The translations under genes were made by a program, and so were the position numbers. This document shows, in pieces, positions 34,156 through 40,919 of a stretch of DNA of 40,919 nucleotides; position 1 is the stretch's first letter, and each line of letters starts with the position of its first letter. The DNA comes from RGIG995 sp045603745. Its GTDB lineage: Bacteria; Bacillota; Clostridia; Oscillospirales; UBA644. The stretch covers positions 1 through 40,919 of the forward strand of contig JAZUMQ010000036.1 in assembly GCA_045603745.1 (NCBI GenBank), in the 5' to 3' direction. The notes under the pieces were generated by a model. It saw only the letters and a list, made by a program, of their open reading frames with translations. It was not told the origin of the DNA and did not search any database.

Positions 34156-35034
34156 TTACTCGATGTTTTGAATCTGTTCCCGGATCTTTTCGATGAGGGA
34201 TTTCATTTCAATGGCGATGCGGGTAATCTCCAGATCTCCGATTTTGGAGGTGAGGGTATTCACTTCCCGATTCAATTCCTGAACGATAAAGTCCATTTTC
34301 TTGCCGTTGGAAATTCCTTTTTCCAACATTTCCGTCAAAGCGGTGCAATGGGAACGGAGGCGAACCAATTCTTCGTCCACGGCGGTTTTATCCGCCATAA
34401 CGGCAACTTCGGTCAGAAGGCGGCCTTCGTCCACCGTATGCTCGCCCAACAATTCTTCCATGCGGGTGCGCAGACGGGTCTCGTAAGCACTCATCAACTC
34501 CGGGAGATGGGATCCCACCTGTTTTGCAAAATCGGTCAATTCTCCGCACTTGGCGATAATATCGTCGGCAAGACGTTGCCCTTCCCCTTCCCGCTGGGAT
34601 ATAAAGGCGGCGACGGCTTCTTCCACCACAGACTGAATGTCTTTCCACGCTTCAGCGGCATCTTCTTCGGCGGTATCCGCAGAAACCACGGACGGAAGGC
34701 GGAGAACGGTGGAAGCGGTAAGATCGTCTTTTAAACCGTTCACCTCGGCGGCGGTACGCAGAGCGGTAAGATATTTGGAAAGAAGTTCCTGATCCACGGA
34801 AACGTCGGTGTCGTCTCCTTCTTCCCGTTTAACAGTCAGGTTCAGATCCACTTTTCCCCGAACGATAAAACGGCGCAGTTCCGCCCGAATCGGGTCTTCG
34901 AGAGAAAGATAGGCACGGGGAATTCGGGCGTTGAGTTCAAAATAACGGTGATTCACCGCTTTGATCTCCACCGTAATATCCCGACAACCGACAACCCGCT
35001 GAGCTCTGCCGTAACCGGTCATACTTCGTATCAT
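34156..35034 (-). CDS. yicC: YicC-family endoribonuclease
   Basis: The 292-aa product begins MIRSMTGYGRAQ and includes EIKAVNHRYFELNARIPR. It ends with the conserved C-terminal block (MDFIVQELNREVNTLTSKIGDLEITRIAIEMKSLIEKIREQIQNIE), of which the hallmark is QELNREVNT. Family members act as endoribonucleases linked to RNA turnover. The central third is helical. It is the first gene of the yicC-to-thiN cluster behind a perfect sigma-A promoter. Confidence 0.95.
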   Translation of the reverse strand: MIRSMTGYGRAQRVVGCRDITVEIKAVNHRYFELNARIPRAYLSLEDPIRAELRRFIVRGKVDLNLTVKREEGDDTDVSVDQELLSKYLTALRTAAEVNGLKDDLTASTVLRLPSVVSADTAEEDAAEAWKDIQSVVEEAVAAFISQREGEGQRLADDIIAKCGELTDFAKQVGSHLPELMSAYETRLRTRMEELLGEHTVDEGRLLTEVAVMADKTAVDEELVRLRSHCTALTEMLEKGISNGKKMDFIVQELNREVNTLTSKIGDLEITRIAIEMKSLIEKIREQIQNIE

Positions 35035-35073
35035 AGCAATACCTCAATAATTTTATTATATATTATTTAATCT

Positions 35074-35102
35074 ATTATAAACGCCCGGCGAGGGTTTGTC
35101 AA
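35074..35102 (-). promoter_or_regulatory. Perfect sigma-A promoter for the yicC-thiN cluster
   Basis: On the minus strand TTGACA (35102-35097), 17 nt and TATAAT (35079-35074) match consensus fully. The start is expected near 35067 with a leader of about 33 nt. It probably drives the full set of thirteen genes, since all junctions overlap or are under 40 nt. Confidence 0.92.
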
Positions 35103-35217
35103 TCCCTTTTTTCCTTTTTTTCACAAACATTTCACGATTTTGAAACAATAAAAAACAGACATGATATTAAAAAAAGAACAAAAAAGAATCAAATGAACAA
35201 AAAAAGAAAACCTTCAC

Positions 35218-35249
35218 AAAATGAAAGTCTTCTCAATATTTTTCATTTT
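35218..35249 (-). terminator. Probable terminator of mutY
   Basis: AAAATGAAA (35218-35226) and TTTCATTTT (35241-35249) form a 9-bp AT-rich stem. In the minus-strand direction it is followed by GTGAAGGTTTTCTTTTTTT. The low GC content makes it a weaker candidate. The remaining bases from 35103 to 35217 are A-rich and hold nothing I recognise. Confidence 0.45.
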
Positions 35250-35253
35250 ACAG

Positions 35254-36291
35254 TTATTTCCCCAATCGTTCAAACACGGCGGGAATAAAATCCCGGAAGG
35301 CGGCGGGGACGGCGTAGGCAGTTTTTAATTCTTCGGGAGAAGCCCAAATAAAACCGTCGGGAAGGGTGGAGGAATCCAAAAGGAACACCCGCGAATTCAT
35401 GTGCCATTCGATGTGGGAAAAAACGTGTTTTCCAACGCCAAAAGATAATTCTTCCTTCCCCGGAAGATTCCAGAAAGAAAAATCGAAATCCGAAAGTTCG
35501 TTGGGAAACTCCCATAGACCGGAAAGAAGTCCCTTTTTGGGACGGCGACGCAACGCGACCTTTCCGTCGCAAAAAAGAAAGTATACGGTTCGCTCTTCGA
35601 TACGTCGGGGCTTTGCTTTCGTTTTCACGGGAAGCCGGTCGATCAAGTCTTGCTCTTTTGCAACACAAAAACAAGAAACCGGACATTGATCGCACAAAGG
35701 TGCGCCGTTAGGCAAACAAACGGTTGCCCCCAACTCCATGAGCGCTTGGGTATATTCGGACGTCTTCCCTTTTGGCATGGCGACACGCAGAAGTTCCCGG
35801 CAGGTTTTTCGGGTCTGTTCTGCCATAATATCGGAAAAATCTCCCGTAATACGAGACCAAACACGAAGGACGTTTCCGTCCACGGCGGGTTCTGGATTTC
35901 CAAAGGCGATGGAAGAAATGGCACCGGCAGTGTAATCTCCGATTCCGGGAAGGGAACGTATGGAATCGTAATCGGAAGGGAAAACACCGTTAAATTCTTT
36001 CATAATTTTAATTGCGGCCTTTTTCAGATTTCTAGCACGGGAGTAATATCCCAATCCTTCCCACAATTTCATCAGTTTTTCATCGTCGCAAGCGGCAAGG
36101 TCAGAGAGGGTGGGAAGGGCGGTCAAAAACCGTTCGTAATAAGGAATTACGGCGGAGACCCGGGTTTGTTGAAGCATGATTTCTGAAATCCACACGTGAT
36201 ACGGAGTGGGGTCGTCCCGCCAAGGCATCGTGCGAGCGTGCTGAGAAAACCACGCCAACAAAGGGGCGGTAATCAAATCAAAAGAGTTCAT
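35254..36291 (-). CDS. mutY: A/G-specific adenine glycosylase
   Basis: The 345-aa product removes adenine mispaired with 8-oxoguanine. It has MPWR, the catalytic-site region ISEIMLQQTRV, the helix-hairpin-helix LPGIGDYTAGAISSIAFG with the catalytic aspartate in VDGNVLRV, and a 4Fe-4S loop with cysteines in CLPNGAPLCDQCPVSCFC. The C-terminal Nudix-like domain (RRPKKGLLSGLWEFPNE) recognises 8-oxoG. The length is standard. The gene stands alone between a promoter at 36367-36395 and an AT-rich terminator. Confidence 0.96.
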   Translation of the reverse strand: MNSFDLITAPLLAWFSQHARTMPWRDDPTPYHVWISEIMLQQTRVSAVIPYYERFLTALPTLSDLAACDDEKLMKLWEGLGYYSRARNLKKAAIKIMKEFNGVFPSDYDSIRSLPGIGDYTAGAISSIAFGNPEPAVDGNVLRVWSRITGDFSDIMAEQTRKTCRELLRVAMPKGKTSEYTQALMELGATVCLPNGAPLCDQCPVSCFCVAKEQDLIDRLPVKTKAKPRRIEERTVYFLFCDGKVALRRRPKKGLLSGLWEFPNELSDFDFSFWNLPGKEELSFGVGKHVFSHIEWHMNSRVFLLDSSTLPDGFIWASPEELKTAYAVPAAFRDFIPAVFERLGK

Positions 36292-36366
36292 AAAATCCTC
36301 CGTATAAACGTTTTTTGAACATCATATAATAAGGTTAACGAAAAATCTTTTCTCACTTTTTCTATC

Positions 36367-36395
36367 AGTATAACATAATTTAACGGAAAATTCAA
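36367..36395 (-). promoter_or_regulatory. Promoter of mutY
   Basis: On the minus strand TTGAAT (36395-36390), 17 nt and TATACT (36372-36367) with TGT as extended -10. It is divergent from the riboswitch promoter, with 20 nt between the two -35 boxes. Confidence 0.75.
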
Positions 36396-36415
36396 GAGTT
36401 TTATTTCAAATCCTC

Positions 36416-36444
36416 TTGACAAACGATGGAAGAAATGGTAAAAT
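36416..36444 (+). promoter_or_regulatory. Promoter of the riboswitch-ATPase unit
   Basis: TTGACA (36416-36421), a 17-nt spacer and TAAAAT (36439-36444), with TGG as extended -10. The start should fall near 36451, exactly at the 5' arm of the riboswitch P1 stem. Confidence 0.85.
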
Positions 36445-36450
36445 AATACG

Positions 36451-36591
36451 GTAAAAGGGAGTAGCTGGGAACCGTTTGGTTTCATTGCGAGCCGTCAATC
36501 CGGATATTTTTATCCCGGTTCGCAGGTACTGCAACGTATCACGCGAGACTTTTGCAGTATGAAAGAATACTGCAAAGGTCTTTTTTGTTTT
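36451..36591 (+). ncRNA. yybP-ykoY (Mn2+) riboswitch with intrinsic terminator
   Basis: The leader has conserved yybP-ykoY features: AAAAGGGAGTAGC (36453-36465), CCGTCAAT (36492-36499), GCAACG (36531-36536) and GCGAGACTTTTGC (36543-36555). P1 is formed by GTAAAAG (36451-36457) with CTTTTGC (36549-36555). P2 is at 468-473/478-483 and P3 at 487-493/517-523 (last three digits of 36xxx). A 15-bp terminator stem (36546-36560 with 36567-36581) followed by TTTTTTGTTTT uses the 3' arm of P1, so metal binding should stabilise P1 and let transcription continue. An alternative pairing 36527-36534 with 36552-36559 also competes. Family members sense Mn2+ and switch on Mn export. Confidence 0.86.
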
Positions 36592-36634
36592 GAGAGAGAA
36601 AAAATTTACATAAACGAAAGAAAGGTTTGTGAAA

Positions 36635-39265
36635 ATGAAACACTATTTTGAAACCACACAGTCGGTACTCAATGAAGTAAACTCCACCGAAAACGGTCTT
36701 ACTTCAGCACGTGCCGCAGAACTGGGAATCGGAAAGAACAAGTTGGCAGAGGAAAAAAAGATCTCGCTTTTGATGAGATTTTTTAACCAACTGACCGATC
36801 CAATGATCATTATCCTTTTAGCGGCGGCTCTGATCTCGGGCGTTACCTCCTTCCTCGGACCCGAACCGGAATTCCCCACGGACACCATCATTATCCTGTT
36901 CGTCGTTTTGCTGAACGCCATTTTAGGCGTCATTCAGGAAAGCAAGGCGGAAAAGGCCTTGGAAGCACTGAAAGAAATGACTGCCGCAACATCGAAAGTT
37001 TTGCGGGACGGGGAAATGGTTCACGTTAAGAGTGAAGATCTGGTCGTCGGCGACGTAATCTTATTGGAAGCCGGTGACGCAGTCCCTGCAGACGTACGCA
37101 TTTTAGAATCCGCTTCTATGAAGGTAGAAGAAGCGGCGCTGACCGGGGAATCCAACGCCATCACGAAGACGTCTGACGTCCTTCCCAAAACCGGAAAAGA
37201 CTGTCCTTTGGGAGACCGGAAAAACATGGCTTACATGGGAAGCACCGTGGTTTACGGTCGCGGAAAAGCCGTAGTTACCGCCATCGGTATGGAAACGGAA
37301 ATGGGCAAAATTGCCTCTGCCCTGTCTCAAGCGGAAGATGAACAAACTCCGCTACAAAAGAAACTGGGGCAGTTGAGCAAGATCCTGACCTGGCTGGTTT
37401 TGGGAATCTGCGTATTTATTTTTGCATTCACCATCATCAAAGATTGGGGTATTATCTTTACCGGAAGTGCCATTAACTGGATGATGATGCTCGACACCTT
37501 TATGATTGCCGTTTCCCTTGCCGTTGCCGCAATTCCCGAAGGACTTGCAACGGTGGTTACCATCGTACTTTCCATCGGTGTTACCAAAATGTCCAAGCGC
37601 AACGCCGTAATTCGGAAACTGACAGCAGTGGAAACGCTGGGGTGTACTCAGGTCATCTGCTCCGACAAGACCGGAACTCTGACCCAGAACAAGATGACCG
37701 TGGTAGATCACTACGGCGAAAACGAGACGTTGTTGGCAGAAGGTATGGCTCTTTGCTCCGACGCGGAATGGACGGAGCACGGCACGGAAGGGGAACCGAC
37801 GGAATGTGCTTTGGTCAACTATGCCGCAAGCCTGAATTTGAAAAAACCTGATTTGAAGGCGGCATCTCCCCGCATCGGAGAAGCTCCCTTTGATTCTTCG
37901 AGAAAGATGATGTCCACCGTCCACAAAACCTCCGGCGGAATCGTTCAGTATACCAAAGGTGCGCCCGATATTATCCTTTCTCATTGCACCACCGTTCTGA
38001 AAAACGGAACACGCGTTTCCATGACGGAAGAATTGAAAAACGAGATTCTTGCCGCACAGAAAGAAATGTCCGACCGGGCATTGCGGGTTCTTGCCCTTGC
38101 AATTAAACCCCATGCATCGGAGCCTACCTCCTATGAACCGGAAGATCTGGAACAAGACCTGACCTTCGTAGGTTTGACCGGCATGATCGACCCGGTTCGT
38201 CCGGAAGTCAAGGCCGCCATTGAAAAGTGCCGTTCTGCCGGAATCCGTCCGGTAATGATTACCGGGGATCACATCGACACCGCCATCGCCATTGCAAAAG
38301 AATTGAACATTCTTTCCGATGCTTCTCAAGCAATCACCGGAGCACAGTTAGATGAAATTCCCGAAGATGAATTTGAAACCATCGTTGAAAAATACTCGGT
38401 CTATGCCCGAGTTCAGCCGGAACACAAGGTTCGCATTGTAAAAGCGTGGAAGGCGAAAAGCAAAGTAACCGCTATGACCGGGGACGGAGTGAACGATGCC
38501 CCTTCCATTAAGAGTGCGGACATCGGAATCGGCATGGGAATTACCGGAACCGACGTTACGAAGAACGTAGCGGATATGATCCTTGCAGACGACAATTTCT
38601 CCACGATCGTTACTGCGGTGGAAGAAGGACGTAAGATCTACGACAATATCCGTAAAGCTATTCAGTTCTTACTGGCGTCCAATCTGAGTGAAGTAATTTC
38701 CATCTTCACTGCGACGATTTTGGGCTTCACCATTCTTCACCCCATTCACATTCTGTGGATCAACTTGATTACCGATACGTTCCCCGCTCTGGCTCTGGGT
38801 GTGGAAAAGAGTGAACCCGACATCATGAACCGCAATCCCAGAAATTCCAATGAAGGAATCTTCTCCGGCGGTGTAGGGGTCGACGTGGTATATCAAGGTT
38901 TGTTGGTCTCTGCCCTGACGCTGGCATCTTACTTCCTCGGCATCGTGGAATCCCACGGAGATCCGGAACACGGCGTCACCATGGCATTCTTGACCATGTC
39001 TATGGCAGAAATCTTCCACTCCTTCAATATGCGGTCTCAAAGAAAATCCATCTTTGCCCTGAAGAGCCACAATATGATGCTTTTCGGTGCTATGTTAGCA
39101 TCTTTGATCCTGACCACGGCAGTTATCTATATTCCGTTCCTTAAGAATATTTTTGAATTCACTACCGTATCTGCAGGAGAATACTTCACAGCAATGGGAT
39201 TGGCAATTCTTGTAATCCCCGTAGTAGAAATCGTAAAATTCTTCCAACGTAAATTCGGCAAATAA
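36635..39265 (+). CDS. P-type Ca2+/Mn2+ ATPase (PMCA/SPCA type)
   Basis: The product is 876 aa from ATG 36635 (AAAGG, spacing nine; the GTG at 36629 is too close). It has the actuator loop LTGES, the phosphorylation site CSDKTGTLTQNKMT, the KGAPD nucleotide site and the hinge TGDGVNDAPSIKSADIGI. Ten membrane helices are expected, with AAIPEGLATVV in M4 and WINLITDTFPALALGVE in M6 giving cation ligands. It exports divalent cations across the membrane. The Mn2+ riboswitch in its leader suggests Mn2+ as the physiological signal and probably as a cargo, as for L. lactis YoaB. Confidence 0.95.
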   Translation: MKHYFETTQSVLNEVNSTENGLTSARAAELGIGKNKLAEEKKISLLMRFFNQLTDPMIIILLAAALISGVTSFLGPEPEFPTDTIIILFVVLLNAILGVIQESKAEKALEALKEMTAATSKVLRDGEMVHVKSEDLVVGDVILLEAGDAVPADVRILESASMKVEEAALTGESNAITKTSDVLPKTGKDCPLGDRKNMAYMGSTVVYGRGKAVVTAIGMETEMGKIASALSQAEDEQTPLQKKLGQLSKILTWLVLGICVFIFAFTIIKDWGIIFTGSAINWMMMLDTFMIAVSLAVAAIPEGLATVVTIVLSIGVTKMSKRNAVIRKLTAVETLGCTQVICSDKTGTLTQNKMTVVDHYGENETLLAEGMALCSDAEWTEHGTEGEPTECALVNYAASLNLKKPDLKAASPRIGEAPFDSSRKMMSTVHKTSGGIVQYTKGAPDIILSHCTTVLKNGTRVSMTEELKNEILAAQKEMSDRALRVLALAIKPHASEPTSYEPEDLEQDLTFVGLTGMIDPVRPEVKAAIEKCRSAGIRPVMITGDHIDTAIAIAKELNILSDASQAITGAQLDEIPEDEFETIVEKYSVYARVQPEHKVRIVKAWKAKSKVTAMTGDGVNDAPSIKSADIGIGMGITGTDVTKNVADMILADDNFSTIVTAVEEGRKIYDNIRKAIQFLLASNLSEVISIFTATILGFTILHPIHILWINLITDTFPALALGVEKSEPDIMNRNPRNSNEGIFSGGVGVDVVYQGLLVSALTLASYFLGIVESHGDPEHGVTMAFLTMSMAEIFHSFNMRSQRKSIFALKSHNMMLFGAMLASLILTTAVIYIPFLKNIFEFTTVSAGEYFTAMGLAILVIPVVEIVKFFQRKFGK

Positions 39266-39298
39266 ATTCAAATAAAGATTTGATTCGCCGTTCCACCC

Positions 39299-39327
39299 TT
39301 GACATTTCTCTGAAAATGTGGTATACT
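39299..39327 (+). promoter_or_regulatory. Sigma-A promoter of the four-helix membrane gene
   Basis: TTGACA (39299-39304), 17 nt and TATACT (39322-39327). The start is expected near 39334, with a leader of about 35 nt. The spacer holds one arm of a 13-bp inverted repeat. Confidence 0.85.
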
Positions 39328-39356
39328 GTCAATAATCAATCAGCATTTTCAGAGAA
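39306..39356. repeat. 13-bp inverted repeat flanking the start site, candidate operator pair
   Basis: TTCTCTGAAAATG (39306-39318) is exactly repeated in inverted form as CATTTTCAGAGAA (39344-39356). The first arm is between -35 and -10 and is not transcribed; the second overlaps the ribosome site. Each arm holds its own TTC-N3-GAA dyad, with centres 42 bp apart, about four helical turns. This fits cooperative repressor binding better than an RNA structure. Confidence 0.5.
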
Positions 39357-39368
39357 GGATTACCGATC

Positions 39369-39797
39369 ATGAAAGAACTGTTCAAATTACGCACGATCCT
39401 GTGTTGGATCATCTGCGTGGGAGCGTATTGGATCACCGCGATTCTATATCCCTATAATTTCTATTATCACGAGACCTATATCCCCGAAATGAACTTCGTT
39501 CAGATCTTGATCTTTGCGGGAATTACGGTGGTATTGGGAACGGTGATGCATCTGCTGATGCAGGGAATCGGAGCCGTGGGAAAATATATCGGAATGAGAA
39601 AAAATCTGTTGTTGTACTTCTTGTATTATTTCGTGATTTGTTCAGCATTCGCTTTCGGAACCGATAAATTGCTCTCCGCAATCAAGATCGAACCCTTCGG
39701 CATCTATCTGCTGTTGGGATTCTTACCGGCGATGCTTTGTTCCATTATTTATTCCTATCACGTAAGCCATCGCACGGTAGAAGAAAGCAAGAAATAA
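39369..39797 (+). CDS. Unknown four-helix membrane protein
   Basis: The 142-aa product has four hydrophobic segments (about 9-28, 43-66, 79-99, 109-129) and short charged ends (MKELFKLR at the start, RTVEESKK at the end). A tyrosine-rich loop (YPYNFYYHETYIP) follows helix one. I recognise no family motif. The ATG has GAAGGA nine bases upstream. It has its own promoter and terminator, so it is a single-gene unit, and the inverted repeat over its promoter implies specific repression. Confidence 0.8.
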   Translation: MKELFKLRTILCWIICVGAYWITAILYPYNFYYHETYIPEMNFVQILIFAGITVVLGTVMHLLMQGIGAVGKYIGMRKNLLLYFLYYFVICSAFAFGTDKLLSAIKIEPFGIYLLLGFLPAMLCSIIYSYHVSHRTVEESKK

Positions 39798-39811
39798 AAT
39801 TTAAAAAGCCT

Positions 39812-39847
39812 AAAACGGAGTGAGACCCGCGTCTCGCTCCGTTTTTT
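39812..39847 (+). terminator. Terminator after the four-helix gene
   Basis: A 15-bp stem with one G-U pair (39812-39826 with 39831-39845, loop CCGC) ends in a run of six T. Confidence 0.92.
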
Positions 39848-39931
39848 ATGCACAAAAACCGGGAAAGGGCATATAAATGGAATGAGCAAACATTGGATTT
39901 GCCATTATGATTCAAGGAGGAATCAAGGGAA

Positions 39932-40732
39932 ATGCCGACAAACAGAAATACCACCCCTGCGTCGGAATTCCGGGAAGCCGTCTGCGTAAACGTGGATCGT
40001 ATCTACGATTGCTGCAAAGACCGGGATTGCATGCAGGACCTTCGGGTTTATTTATCCGATCAGGATCAGGAGATCCTGGAAAACGCATCAAGCGTAAAAC
40101 CGGGGCAAGCAGAGATTTTGTGGTCCTACATAGACGTAGAACCACTGGCGTTCAACAACGGATTTTATACCGTTGATATTCAGTTCTTTATTCGGGTATC
40201 CTTTGACGTATGTCAAGGAAAAGGACGCCCCCAACGGATCGAAGGTTGCGTAGCCTTCCACAAGAAAACGATCCTTTACGGAAGCGAAGGCGGAGCGCGG
40301 ATCTTCACCTCGGAATACGCACCTCAAAGTTGCGACCGCAATCTGGAAGTGCGAAGCAACCGTCCGAGGGCTACGGTAGAAGTCCTCGATCCCATCATTC
40401 TTGCCGCCCACATCTGCGATCCCTGTGACCGTTGCGGTTGCGACACGGTTGATATTTCTTCCATTCCCGGATATATCAACTCCTATTTTGAAAACGATCT
40501 GTGCGATCGGGAAGGCTGCCGCCGTCTGTACGTGACCCTGGGATTATTCTCCATCGTTCGGTTGATGCGAGAGGTTCAATTGTTGATCCCTGCCTGCGAC
40601 TTCTGTATCCCCGAAAAGGAAAGCTGCTTCCCCGACGAACAAGACCCCTGCGGACTGTTCGGACAAATGGAATTCCCTCTGGATCAATTCTTCCCGCCCA
40701 ACAAGAACGGAAACTGCGCGGAAGGTTGTTGA
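39932..40732 (+). CDS. Cys-rich conserved clostridial-type protein, function unknown
   Basis: The 266-aa product has 19 cysteines and no signal peptide or membrane helix. The N-terminal segment VNVDRIYDCCKDRDCMQDLRVYL is a likely family signature. Cysteine pairs occur as DCC, CDPCDRCGC (about 162-170), CDREGC and CDFC, which suggest metal binding or disulfide cross-linking. The C-terminus is acidic and proline-rich, ending AEGC. A strong AGGAGG lies 11 bases before ATG. I see no convincing promoter in the 84 nt after the preceding terminator. A spore coat or cross-linked structural role is possible but not shown. Confidence 0.75.
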   Translation: MPTNRNTTPASEFREAVCVNVDRIYDCCKDRDCMQDLRVYLSDQDQEILENASSVKPGQAEILWSYIDVEPLAFNNGFYTVDIQFFIRVSFDVCQGKGRPQRIEGCVAFHKKTILYGSEGGARIFTSEYAPQSCDRNLEVRSNRPRATVEVLDPIILAAHICDPCDRCGCDTVDISSIPGYINSYFENDLCDREGCRRLYVTLGLFSIVRLMREVQLLIPACDFCIPEKESCFPDEQDPCGLFGQMEFPLDQFFPPNKNGNCAEGC

Positions 40733-40756
40733 GTAATTCGAGCGGAAAAATGTTAA

Positions 40757-40780
40757 AGGAGACCGTACATACGGTCTCCT
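40757..40780 (+). repeat. Hairpin without T-run after the Cys-rich gene
   Basis: AGGAGACCGT (40757-40766) pairs perfectly with ACGGTCTCCT (40771-40780) around ACAT. It lacks a T-run and precedes the true terminator by nine bases, so it may protect the 3' end of the message. Confidence 0.6.
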
Positions 40781-40789
40781 CAGACTGTC

Positions 40790-40839
40790 GAAGAACCTGC
40801 TGTTTACGAATATGCAACAGCAGGTTCTTCGTTGTTTTT
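40790..40839 (+). terminator. Terminator after the Cys-rich gene
   Basis: A perfect 15-bp stem (40790-40804 with 40816-40830, 11-nt loop) is followed by GTTGTTTTT. The last 80 bases of the window hold only a weak CCCGG-AAA-CCGGG hairpin and no gene start I can support. Confidence 0.9.
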
Positions 40840-40919
40840 AGTTAAGAATTGGAAAACGTGAATAAAAAACGTTGTATATTGCCCGGAAACCGGGGGCTTT
40901 GCCTTCCAGATTGCCAGCT

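Noticed and set aside
37352..38329. 325-aa minus-strand open frame over the P-type ATPase
   Set aside because: Antisense shadow of a gene with all P-type ATPase motifs.
1..40919. CRISPR arrays, tRNA or rRNA genes, prophage
   Set aside because: No evenly spaced direct repeats, cloverleaf patterns, rRNA sequences or phage genes were seen on either strand.

Overview
The window looks like chromosomal core DNA from an anaerobic Clostridia-class member of the Bacillota, probably Oscillospirales/Ruminococcaceae-like. I base this on the rnfCDGEAB operon, RemA, the PrkC/Stp pair, the holB-ricT neighbourhood and strong Gram-positive Shine-Dalgarno sites. The genus cannot be read from sequence alone. 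No tRNA, rRNA, CRISPR array, prophage or intact transposon is visible.

Left block (about 140-13580, minus strand): nine closely packed genes, degV-metK-lrp-aminotransferase-ispE-alaS-hit-amidase-PHP. They run from a near-consensus promoter at 13548-13576, which carries a 24-bp perfect palindrome over its -10, to a bidirectional terminator at 142-175. The functions are SAM synthesis, amino-acid metabolism, isoprenoid precursors, alanyl-tRNA synthesis and a very large surface protein that joins five Ig-like domains, a GHL10 glycosidase-like domain and a cell-wall amidase.

The only long gene-free stretch (13577-14108) holds a dense cluster of DnaA-box-like 9-mers. It could be a DnaA-binding or titration region, or an origin-like element, although gene orientation does not support a classical bidirectional origin there.

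Rnf block (14109-20443, minus): rnfCDGEAB encodes the ion-pumping ferredoxin:NAD+ oxidoreductase and starts from a perfect TTGACA-17-TATAAT promoter. It is followed by an unlisted 46-aa membrane protein translationally coupled to rnfB and a short PhoU/DUF47-like gene. A yigZ/IMPACT gene lies upstream and has its own terminator. A plus-strand group (20547-23492) carries a Dabb-domain protein, holB (DNA polymerase III delta'), ricT/PSP1 and an apparently orphan MazF-type toxin.

Conserved housekeeping block (23691-35102, minus): yicC-remA-gmk-rpoZ-priA-def-fmt-yugP-rlmN-stp-prkC-rsgA-thiN, driven by another perfect sigma-A promoter. This is the familiar Firmicutes gmk-priA-fmt-prkC cluster without coaBC, rsmB and rpe at their usual places and with a yugP-like membrane protease inserted. 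A 38-aa Cys-rich single-span peptide sits just downstream of it, behind a possible mother-cell-sigma -10.

Right block (35218-40919): mutY is on the minus strand. Divergent from it is a plus-strand P-type Ca/Mn ATPase gene whose leader has the features of a yybP-ykoY (Mn2+) riboswitch with a mutually exclusive P1 stem and intrinsic terminator. Next come a four-helix membrane protein of unknown function, whose promoter is embedded in a 13-bp inverted repeat, and a 266-aa protein with 19 cysteines that may be sporulation-related.
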